A stretch of DNA of 12,330 bases from contig JAITLE010000077.1 in NCBI GenBank assembly GCA_031278075.1, positions 1-12,330 on the forward strand. The letters run 5' to 3'. Source of the DNA: Bifidobacteriaceae bacterium (GTDB lineage: Bacteria > Actinomycetota > Actinomycetes > Actinomycetales > WQXJ01). A model generated the notes under the pieces. It was given only the letters and a program-made list of their open reading frames with translations. It searched no databases and was not told the origin of the DNA. A program made the position numbers and the translations under genes. This document shows positions 6,781 through 12,330 of the stretch, one piece after another (the first letter of the stretch is position 1; each line of letters opens with the position of its first letter).

Positions 6781-8558
6781 CAGAAATCGACCACCCTTCC
6801 GCCGCGAGTGAGCGAGCCACCGCCCGTCGCGGCCGCAGTTCCTTGTTCGCCGGCCGCTCCGGCAGGACCCATGACATGGGCGCCACCCTGACTGAGCGCG
6901 CCGCTCGCCGCCGGCACCTCATAGCCGGAGAGGTCCTCGGTCGCGGTCGCGGCCACCGCCCGGTCCGCCGCCCAGGCGCGGATCGCGGCGATCTCTTCGC
7001 TCTGGGTGACGCTCAGCGGGATCATGTTCTGCACCACGCGAGCCAGGTCCGCGGGCGCCAGGGGACGCCGCTCAGCGAACGCGTCGAACAGACCCGCGAC
7101 CACGGCTTGTTCGATTTCTGCGCCGGTGTAACCCTCGGTGATCTGAGCCAGGGCGTGGAGCAACTCGTCGGTGATCTCCATCCCAGCGGCGGCTGAACCG
7201 GCCTTAAGCCGTTTTCGCAGGTGCAGCAGCCAGATGTCGTAGCGTTCGGGGTGGGTGGGCAAGTCCACGAAAAAGATCTCGTCGAACCGCCCCTTGCGCA
7301 AGAACTCCGGCGGGAGACGGTCAACCTTGTTCGCGGTCGCGGTCACGAAAACCGGCGCGGTCTTCTCCTGGAGCCACGTCAGGAATGTGCTGAAAACCCG
7401 GCTGGACGTTCCCGAATCCGAATCCCCGCCGATGCCCGTGAAACCCTTCTCGACCTCGTCCAACCAAAGGATGCACGGCGCGGCGGCCTCCGCGGTCCGG
7501 ATCGCGGTGCGGATGTTCTGCTCGCTGGAGCCGACCAGCCCCGCGAACACGCGTCCCACATCCAAACGCAGCAACGGCAGCTGCCACGCGGCCGCCATCG
7601 CCTTCGCGGTGAGCGACTTGCCGCAGCCCGGCACCCCCGTCATCAGGACGCCCTTCGGGGCTGGGACACCATAAGACGCGGCCTCGTCCAGCCACGAGTT
7701 GTTGCGCTTCATCAGCCACCGCTTCAGGTTCTGCAATCCGCCGACGTCAGCCAAATTCAAGTCCACGCTGACGAATTCCAGCAACCCAGCCTTCCGCACC
7801 GCCTGCTTCTTCTCCCGGGTGATGATGCTGACGTCGTCGGCGGACAGCACGCCATCGTCCACCATGGCCCGCGCGAAGGCGTTCGTCGCTTCCGCCAACG
7901 TGAGCCCGAGCGCCGCCTTGGCGAGCCGTTCCCGGGTCTCCGCGTCCGCGCTCACCGATATCCGCCCGGCGTTCGACGCGATCATGTTGTCGAGCAGCGC
8001 CCCGATCTCGTGTTCCGTGGGGAGCGGGAAATCCACCAAAGTCACATCTTTTTCAAGTTCGGCCGGTATGCGCACCGCCGGCGCCACCACGATCAGCGCG
8101 CGGGCTGCCGCGCCGCCCTGGAATTGCGCCGCCAGGTCGCGCAGGGCCCGGACCAGCACCGCGTCCGCCGCGCGGCGGTCGTCGCCGAGGTGGGCGTGCA
8201 GATCAAGCATCACGTAAACGCCCGGGCTGTCCTGCCGGAGCATCCAATTGACAGCCTGCAGCGGGGTCTCAGTGGTCGGAACCGGCTTGCCGTCCGCGGC
8301 CACCACACCACGGGTCGCGCTCCACACATAGACCGGCCGCACGGTCCGCATCAGCTCGGTGTCCGAGGCCACCGCCATGATCTCGTGCACCACGCGCGAC
8401 TCTTCGAACGATTCGATATACAAGACGGGGAAACGAGCGCGGAAGAGGAGGCCGAGTTCCCGGCGGAACGATCCCTCTGCGTTGTCGGCCACTCCTGCTC
8501 CATCTGTGTCAGGGCCACGGCGCCGGGGGCGAGCGGGCCGCTTGAACGGGGTACTCAC
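6780..8558 (-). CDS. Ycf46-type AAA+ ATPase
   Basis: 592 residues from GTG at 8558. An N-terminal Ycf46-specific domain (about 31-245) opens with FRRELGLLFRARFPVLYIES. The linker EKKQAVRKAGLLEF leads into an AAA+ domain: Walker A GVPGCGKS (308-315), Walker B CILWLDEVEK (362-371), sensor-1 FVTATAN (404-410), arginine-finger segment LRKGRFDE (420-427) and sensor-2-region GYTGAEIEQAV (476-486). All key residues are present, so it should be an active, oligomeric ATPase. The tail after 545 is Gly/Ala-rich. Ycf46 is encoded in some plastids and in cyanobacteria; its substrate is poorly known. No good ribosome site precedes 8558. GTG at 8492 (residue 23), behind GGAGCAGGA, is a credible alternative start nearer the conserved domain. 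It is followed without gap by DUF1257. Confidence 0.9.
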   Translation of the reverse strand: MSTPFKRPARPRRRGPDTDGAGVADNAEGSFRRELGLLFRARFPVLYIESFEESRVVHEIMAVASDTELMRTVRPVYVWSATRGVVAADGKPVPTTETPLQAVNWMLRQDSPGVYVMLDLHAHLGDDRRAADAVLVRALRDLAAQFQGGAAARALIVVAPAVRIPAELEKDVTLVDFPLPTEHEIGALLDNMIASNAGRISVSADAETRERLAKAALGLTLAEATNAFARAMVDDGVLSADDVSIITREKKQAVRKAGLLEFVSVDLNLADVGGLQNLKRWLMKRNNSWLDEAASYGVPAPKGVLMTGVPGCGKSLTAKAMAAAWQLPLLRLDVGRVFAGLVGSSEQNIRTAIRTAEAAAPCILWLDEVEKGFTGIGGDSDSGTSSRVFSTFLTWLQEKTAPVFVTATANKVDRLPPEFLRKGRFDEIFFVDLPTHPERYDIWLLHLRKRLKAGSAAAGMEITDELLHALAQITEGYTGAEIEQAVVAGLFDAFAERRPLAPADLARVVQNMIPLSVTQSEEIAAIRAWAADRAVAATATEDLSGYEVPAASGALSQGGAHVMGPAGAAGEQGTAAATGGGSLTRGGRVVDF

Positions 8559-8560
8559 CG

Positions 8561-8566
8561 ATCATA
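8561..8566 (-). promoter_or_regulatory. Possible -10 element before the AAA+ ATPase gene
   Basis: TATGAT on the minus strand ends two bases before the GTG at 8558, too close for a transcript that includes that codon with a leader. It would, however, suit a transcript beginning near the GTG, with translation starting at the alternative GTG 8492. No matching -35 hexamer was found at 16-18 bases, so support is weak. Confidence 0.25.
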
Positions 8567-8591
8567 CCGAACGCTCTCGCGGCCGCCGGGG

Positions 8592-9284
8592 TCACGGGTC
8601 GAGGCTGAACAGGGTAGGTCCGCCGTCGTAGCCTTTGTGCCGCCGTCCCCGAGGCGTGCTCTCAGGGGCCGCCTCATCGCCCCAAGCGGTCCAACCCGCC
8701 CGCGGATACCGGGCGAACAGTTCCAGATACGGCCCGGGCGAGCAGGCCTCGATGACCCGGTACTGCTCATCGGGTTTTCGGGAATGCTCACGTTTGCGCG
8801 CTTCGATCATGTTCACCTGCGAGCGCGCGGGCGCCAGGGTGCGCATCGAGCCGCGCACTCCGAACAGGATCAGCTCGGTCACGTTACGGAAGTAAAAGCC
8901 GACACCGCGGCCGTCCGGGCCGCCGTCCTTGCGACGCTTCGCCCACACCAGGTTCGTCACATAACGGAATCCCCACGCCTCCATGGTTTTCAAGCCTTCC
9001 GCGAGCAGCGCGTTAGGCGCCCAGAGGTAAAGGTGGGCGTTTTCCGCGACGATGCCGTCCACCGGCAGCGCGCAGATCTCCGCCAACGGGAGAGTGGAGT
9101 AGCGATCCAGGCGACGGTGCTCGGGCGCGACCTTGCCGGTGCGGTTCGTGAAACGCCACGGGGGATCGGCCAGGACGGTCTTGAAACCGCCTCCGACCTG
9201 TGGCAACGGCGGCAAGGCCTGAGCTGGGCGCAGTGGCGGCGGCGAGGAGGTCCGCCGTGTCTGGTTGGGCGGGGGTTCGGCCAC
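8592..9284 (-). CDS. MT-A70 family N6-adenine methyltransferase
   Basis: 230 residues, GTG start at 9284. The catalytic motif ADPPW (39-43) sits after a beta strand (FKTVLADPPWRF). LYLWAPNALLAEGLKTMEAWGF (86-107), NLVWAKRRKDGG and the C-terminal LELFARYPRAGWTAWGDE (187-204) match the MT-A70/phage-type adenine methylase pattern, with S-adenosylmethionine as donor. The first 30 residues are Pro-rich and not conserved. Unlike restriction-modification sets, no endonuclease gene or specificity domain is next to it. It sits 33 bases before the ATPase gene on the same strand, so it may be the first gene of that operon. It may be an orphan DNA methyltransferase, or may modify another adenine-containing substrate. 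No clear Shine-Dalgarno site precedes the start. Confidence 0.87.
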   Translation of the reverse strand: MAEPPPNQTRRTSSPPPLRPAQALPPLPQVGGGFKTVLADPPWRFTNRTGKVAPEHRRLDRYSTLPLAEICALPVDGIVAENAHLYLWAPNALLAEGLKTMEAWGFRYVTNLVWAKRRKDGGPDGRGVGFYFRNVTELILFGVRGSMRTLAPARSQVNMIEARKREHSRKPDEQYRVIEACSPGPYLELFARYPRAGWTAWGDEAAPESTPRGRRHKGYDGGPTLFSLDP

Positions 9285-9300
9285 GCCACGAGCCTAACCG

Positions 9301-9342
9301 CGACGCCTCAGCGGGGGCGCCGCGGAGGCGCCGCGGGGCGTC
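9301..9342 (-). terminator. Nested GC hairpin after the S9 peptidase gene
   Basis: The outer stem GACGCC (9302-9307) pairs with GGCGTC (9337-9342), and an inner stem GGCGCC (9316-9321) pairs with GGCGCC (9327-9332). The hairpin also contains a direct repeat of GGCGCCGCGG. It lies between the peptidase stop and the MT-A70 start on the same strand, which suits a terminator or attenuator. There is no U-tract, so termination is uncertain. Confidence 0.4.
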
Positions 9343-9363
9343 AAGCGGCGCCACGCGCGACGG

Positions 9364-11550
9364 TCAAGCGGTTGAGCCGAGCACCTCCGGATAGGTGACG
9401 CTCTGGTCCCCCAGGACGTGCTGCGCCAAGAACGCTTCGACCACCTGGTACCAGATCTTGGCGTTTTGCGGCGCCAGGATCCAATGGTTCTCGTCCGGGA
9501 AGTACAAGAAGCGGTGTGGGGTGGCGCCATCCTCGCCGGCCGCGAGAGCCGATTCGGAGACCAACTGGTACCACAGCGCCAGACCCTGCTCCAACGGGAC
9601 GCGGTAGTCCTTGTCGCCGTGGATCACCAGCATGGGGGTGGTGATCGCCGCGACCGAGGCAGCAGGCGAGTTGGCGGCTGCCATCTGCGGTGTCATCTCC
9701 TCGGCCCAGAAGAACGCGCAGTCCGTGGACGGCCCGAAGGAGTCCAGGCTCCATAGCGACGCGTGGGTCACGATCGCCTTGAACCGGTCGGTGTGGCCCG
9801 CCACCCAGTTGGCCATGTAACCGCCGAAGGATCCGCCCATCGCCGCCGTCCGGGCCGGATCGATCTCCGGTCGTGTCACTAGCGCGTCTGTCACCGCCAT
9901 CAGGTCGCGGAACGGCGCGCCGCCCCAATCGCCCCAGCCCCGCTGGACGAAGTCCCGGCCGTAGCCGGTCGACAAGCCCGGGTCCGGCAACACCACGGCG
10001 TAGCCCGCCGCGGCCAAAATCCATGGGCTCCAGCGCCACGACCAGCTATTCCAGGATGAGACCGGGCCGCCGTGAATCCACAACAGCGCAGGGACAGGAG
10101 TCTTCGGACTTGCCCCGTCGGGCAGCACCAGCCAGCTGTGAACCTGGACGCCGTCGGCGGTCTCGACCGTGAACTCCTCCAGGCGGCCCGGCAGAGCGGG
10201 CCGCGGCGCTGGTCCCTGGAGCGCCTCGGCGAGCACCGGCGCCTCGCTTCCCAGGTCGACGCGCACCACTTCCGGTGGCTGCGACCAGGACGACCGCAGC
10301 GCGTAGACGGCCGAGCCGTCGGGCGCGACCACCAGGTCGGTGAACGCGGCGTCGTCTGAGGTGACACGCACGGGCGGGGCGCCGTCCAACGGGACGCGGA
10401 ACACCGGCGCCCGGCCCGAATCGTCCGCGACGACCAACAACGCGTCTCCGGCCGGGAGCCAAGTGACGTGGCTTGGCCAGCGGTCCCATTCCGCCGCCAA
10501 CTGACGCGGGTCGGAGCCGTCCGCCGCGGCCACCCACAGGGTCACGTCCGAGGTCTCGCTGGGAGTGGCGTCCACCCTGATGACGTAGGCGATCTGGTCG
10601 GCATCGGGCGAGATGGCGACTTCGGTGATGTCCGCTCCCGGGACCTCGATCACCGCTGTGGTCTGCCCGCTCGCCAGGTCGATCACCGCCGCGATCTGCC
10701 TGATGAAGCCCTTGGCCCGCGGCGCCACCAATGTGGTGACGAGCTTCGAGCCGTCCGGGCTGATTCCCACGACCTGTTCGGGCGGCGCCGAGCCGACGCG
10801 CGGGGTCACATCCCGCCACGGCGCGTCCTCACCCAGGACAAACAGGTGGCGGGACGCGGGGCCCAGGTCCTTGTCCCAGAAACGCACCGGGTAGCTGGAG
10901 TGGAGGATGGCGCTGACGTGGGCTTTCTTGCGGGCTGCTTGGACGGCATCGTCCATCGGCAAGTCCGTCGAACTCGCCAGGACAGGCGACCCGAACACCA
11001 CCACGGGCGCTTGCCGTGCCGTCCACACCGTGTCTATGCCGGCGGCTCGGCGGCTGAGCGGACGGGCCTCGCCGACCGGCGGCAACAGCCACAGGCCTGG
11101 CGCCGCCGGCTGGTCTTTGGGAGCCGCCGGGTCAGGGCGCTTGGCGGTGAACAGCAGATCGCCCGTCGACGTGAACGCGGCCGATCCCGTCCCCTCGCCC
11201 GGCGGCGTCAACTCCCGTGCGGCGCGTGCCCCGGTCGGGTCCACCTCCCACAGCGCTTGGGCGTAACCGGTGTGGTCAGGATTCGGCGTCGCCACCGCTG
11301 TGACCAGGCGTTTCCCGTCTGGAGAGAGCGTCAGGCCGCTCAGCCGGGGGAGCGCGACGTAGGCGTCGAGGTCGTGGAAAGGGGTGGACGATGCCGTCGC
11401 CGCCGCCACGGGGGTGGCCCCCGGCGTGGCTGCGGGCGGGGCGCCGGATGTGACTGGAGTGTTCGGTGGGGTGGCTGCTGAGGTGGCTGCTGGTGTGGTT
11501 GCCGGTGTGGCTGCTGGGGTGGCTGCTGGGGACGGGGATGTCGGGCTCAT
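9364..11550 (-). CDS. S9 family (prolyl oligopeptidase-type) serine peptidase
   Basis: 728 residues. A beta-propeller-like region (about 58-450) carries repeated SPDG-type strands (LTLSPDGKRLVTAV, VGISPDGSKLVTTLV, VAISPDADQIAYVI, VVAPDGSAVYALRS). The alpha/beta hydrolase domain follows: oxyanion-side LLWIHGGP (489-496), nucleophile Ser574 in GGSFGGYM, Asp648 in HGDKDYRVP and His689 in FPDENHW. The order and motifs match acylaminoacyl-peptidase/dipeptidyl-peptidase-like S9 enzymes, which cleave short peptides. No signal peptide is visible. The first 55 residues are low-complexity Ala/Thr/Pro, encoded partly by a 12-bp tandem repeat. GGGAG directly abuts the ATG at 11550, an unusually short spacing, and GTG at 11409 (residue 48) is a possible alternative start. 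It is probably transcribed separately from the MT-A70 gene. Confidence 0.9.
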   Translation of the reverse strand: MSPTSPSPAATPAATPATTPAATSAATPPNTPVTSGAPPAATPGATPVAAATASSTPFHDLDAYVALPRLSGLTLSPDGKRLVTAVATPNPDHTGYAQALWEVDPTGARAARELTPPGEGTGSAAFTSTGDLLFTAKRPDPAAPKDQPAAPGLWLLPPVGEARPLSRRAAGIDTVWTARQAPVVVFGSPVLASSTDLPMDDAVQAARKKAHVSAILHSSYPVRFWDKDLGPASRHLFVLGEDAPWRDVTPRVGSAPPEQVVGISPDGSKLVTTLVAPRAKGFIRQIAAVIDLASGQTTAVIEVPGADITEVAISPDADQIAYVIRVDATPSETSDVTLWVAAADGSDPRQLAAEWDRWPSHVTWLPAGDALLVVADDSGRAPVFRVPLDGAPPVRVTSDDAAFTDLVVAPDGSAVYALRSSWSQPPEVVRVDLGSEAPVLAEALQGPAPRPALPGRLEEFTVETADGVQVHSWLVLPDGASPKTPVPALLWIHGGPVSSWNSWSWRWSPWILAAAGYAVVLPDPGLSTGYGRDFVQRGWGDWGGAPFRDLMAVTDALVTRPEIDPARTAAMGGSFGGYMANWVAGHTDRFKAIVTHASLWSLDSFGPSTDCAFFWAEEMTPQMAAANSPAASVAAITTPMLVIHGDKDYRVPLEQGLALWYQLVSESALAAGEDGATPHRFLYFPDENHWILAPQNAKIWYQVVEAFLAQHVLGDQSVTYPEVLGSTA
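11471..11530 (-). repeat. Five 12-bp in-frame tandem repeats in the peptidase N-terminus
   Basis: The plus strand reads GTGGCTGCTGAG, GTGGCTGCTGGT, GTGGTTGCCGGT, GTGGCTGCTGGG, GTGGCTGCTGGG. On the coding strand these give five near-identical Pro-Ala-Ala-Thr units. Copy number can change without a frameshift, lengthening or shortening the tail. Confidence 0.85.
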
Positions 11551-11701
11551 CTCCCATGTTTACCACGATCCGGGGCCGGGGTGACGCTGGAACGGCACGT
11601 GCGTCTCGGCGTTTGCTCGGGCTCCGAGCCGGCTGCGGCGAGGGGGCGGCGCGTTTGAGCGCGGACGCTGACGCTGTGGTCTGGCCGGACCCGACCGGGT
11701 C
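11551..11701. other. Gap upstream of the peptidase gene
   Basis: Presumed promoter region for the minus-strand peptidase, though no clear -35/-10 pair was found; TAAACA just upstream of the start is the nearest -10-like sequence. The last 35 bases (from about 11668) loosely resemble the end of the downstream 158-bp unit and may be a decayed further copy. No gene was recognised. Confidence 0.4.
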
Positions 11702-11730
11702 GACGCCGATCCGGGCGGGAGTGACCATTC

Positions 11731-11763
11731 CTACACTTCTCCCGCCAGAGACGAGAAGTGTAG
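11731..11763. repeat. Array hairpin, copy 1
   Basis: CTACACTTCTC and GAGAAGTGTAG form a perfect 11-bp stem around the 11-base loop CCGCCAGAGAC, which differs from the loop in copies 2 and 3 near its 3' end. Confidence 0.9.
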
Positions 11764-11888
11764 AGTTCCGCGCCCGGCGCCACGGCGCAGGTGGCGGCCC
11801 GATACCGGCCGTGGAGGTGTTTCCGCAGGTCAGGGGCTCACGCTGGTTCTGGCTCGCTGGACGCCCGCCGGGACGGGTTTGACCATTC

Positions 11889-11921
11889 CTACACTTCTCC
11901 CGCCAGAACCGAGAAGTGTAG
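11889..11921. repeat. Array hairpin, copy 2
   Basis: The same 11-bp stem, with loop CCGCCAGAACC. Flanking sequence beyond the stem diverges from copies 1 and 3 (GACTTCCGCGACCCACG), while the stem is unchanged. Confidence 0.9.
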
Positions 11922-12046
11922 ACTTCCGCGACCCACGCCCCGGCGCAGGCGGTGGCCCGAAACCGGCCGTGGACGTGTTTCCGCAGGTCAGGGGCTCACG
12001 CTGGTTCTGGCTCCCTGGATGCCGATCTGGACGGGTTTGACCATTC

Positions 12047-12079
12047 CTACACTTCTCCCGCCAGAACCGAGAAGTGTAG
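12047..12079. repeat. Array hairpin, copy 3
   Basis: The same stem and loop as copy 2. The right flank matches copy 1 (GAGTTCCGCGCCCGGCG). Confidence 0.9.
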
Positions 12080-12225
12080 AGTTCCGCGCCCGGCGCCACG
12101 GCGCAGGTGGTGGCCCGAAACCCGCGGCGGACGTGTTTCCGCAGGTCAGGGCCCTGGGCCGGTTCTAGGCCGGTTGACGCCGATCGGGACGGGTTTGACC
12201 ATTCCTACACTCCCGGTTTCTAAAC

Positions 12226-12289
12226 GGAAGTGCAACACCTCGGTAGGTTGTGGTTGTCCACATCACGACCTGAGAGGGGTTGCACTTCC
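12226..12289 (+). promoter_or_regulatory. Long inverted repeat over the transposase ribosome site
   Basis: GGAAGTGCAACACCTC (12226-12241) and GAGGGGTTGCACTTCC (12274-12289) pair at 15 of 16 positions. Inside, TGTGG-TTGT-CCACA (12249-12262) forms a second stem. The right arm covers the GAGAGGGG Shine-Dalgarno site and ends at the base before the TTG start. In RNA read from outside the element, the ribosome site would be sealed in the stem. Confidence 0.6.
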
Positions 12290-12330
12290 TTGGCACGACA
12301 TTACAAGCACTTGAGCCTGGACGAGAGGAT
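12290..12330 (+). CDS. IS30-family transposase, first 13 codons
   Basis: From TTG at 12290 the translation is (M)ARHYKHLSLDER, a close match to the conserved start of IS30 transposases (xxYKHLSLEER), which leads into their N-terminal helix-turn-helix. A GAGAGGGG site lies 10 bases upstream. The DDE catalytic domain is beyond the right edge. Only a short segment is visible, so the call rests on this motif and on the structure upstream. Other in-frame starts upstream (GTG 12230, TTG 12248, TTG 12254) lack a ribosome site. Confidence 0.65.
   Translation, partial: MARHYKHLSLDER

Larger units (their letters stand above)
11702..12211. repeat. 158-bp tandem repeat array, three copies plus a truncated fourth
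   Basis: Units start with a GACGCC-like or GATGCC sequence at 11702, 11860, 12018 and 12176, exactly 158 bases apart. Each holds GACCATTC, then a perfect inverted repeat, then a GC-rich segment, and ends with the shared blocks GTGTTTCCGCAGGTCAGG and, in copies 1 and 2, GCTCACGCTGGTTCTGGCT. The fourth copy stops matching after CTACACT at 12211. Because 158 is not a multiple of three, no frame is kept from unit to unit, so overlapping open frames are not genes. The function is unknown; possibilities are a protein-binding array, a structured RNA, or a REP-like repeat. Confidence 0.9.
12212..12330 (+). mobile_element. Left end of an IS30-family insertion sequence (partial)
   Basis: The fourth array copy breaks off inside its hairpin at about 12211. 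New sequence follows: an imperfect stem (CACTCCCGGTTT, then AAACGGAAGTG), a long inverted repeat, then the first codons of an IS30-type transposase. The exact IS boundary cannot be fixed, because the right end and the target duplication lie outside the window. It could be a few bases either side of 12212. Confidence 0.6.

Noticed and set aside
8592..9284. A restriction-modification system
   Set aside because: The methyltransferase is clear, but no restriction endonuclease or specificity subunit is encoded in the neighbouring genes.
7221..9398. A 725-residue open frame on the plus strand opposite the ATPase and methyltransferase genes
   Set aside because: It is antisense to two genes with clear family motifs, has no recognisable domain, and is the usual long shadow frame seen in high-GC DNA.
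11702..12211. CRISPR array
   Set aside because: There are only three full units of 158 bases, nearly identical throughout, with no short repeat alternating with unique spacers and no cas genes nearby.
11791..12314. Open reading frames of about 120-125 residues across the 158-bp repeats
   Set aside because: The repeat period is not a multiple of three, so each unit is read in a different frame. The frames also contain the hairpin arms and have no ribosome sites, so they are by-products of GC-rich DNA.

Overview
The window is high-GC, with strong AGGAGG-type ribosome binding sites, several GTG or TTG starts and chained TGATG gene overlaps. Together with the protein families this points to an actinobacterium (Actinomycetota). 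The sequence does not support naming a genus. No rRNA, tRNA or CRISPR array was seen.

Region 1 (1-4126) has two parts. At the left edge is the N-terminal part of a RadC-family gene on the minus strand, cut off by the window start. Next comes a small sugar or ester utilisation locus: a LacI-family repressor (plus strand) diverging from an MFS sugar-type transporter, with an HSL-type alpha/beta hydrolase downstream of the transporter. The 191-base divergent gap holds two palindromes that could be repressor operators.

Region 2 (4127-9284, minus strand) is the most interesting part. It is a tight six-gene run in this order of transcription: MT-A70 N6-adenine methyltransferase, Ycf46-type AAA+ ATPase, DUF1257 (Ycf35-like) protein, DUF2997 small protein, a three-TM protein with a Tyr-Pro-rich linker and a C-terminal helix-hairpin-helix (HhH) domain, and an NrdG-like radical-SAM/4Fe-4S activating protein. 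The ATPase, DUF1257 and DUF2997 genes overlap by one base at TGATG junctions. The DUF2997 gene lies 11 bases from the membrane gene, whose end overlaps the probable start of the radical-SAM gene. The ATPase/DUF1257/DUF2997 core resembles the conserved but poorly understood ycf46/ycf35 neighbourhood known from cyanobacteria and plastids. Here it has gained an adenine methyltransferase and a membrane-tethered DNA-binding-type domain, and the DUF1257 protein has its own N-terminal hydrophobic segment. My inference is an ATP-driven machine at the membrane with a link to DNA and a redox or radical step.

Region 3 (9364-12330) holds an S9-family prolyl oligopeptidase-type peptidase whose N-terminal tail is encoded by five 12-bp tandem repeats. 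A non-coding stretch of about 740 bases follows. It contains three full copies and one broken copy of an exact 158-bp tandem unit, and each full copy carries a perfect 11-bp inverted repeat. The fourth copy is interrupted inside its hairpin by what looks like the left end of an IS30-family insertion sequence. The first codons of that transposase are the last thing in the window, preceded by a long hairpin that overlaps its ribosome binding site.
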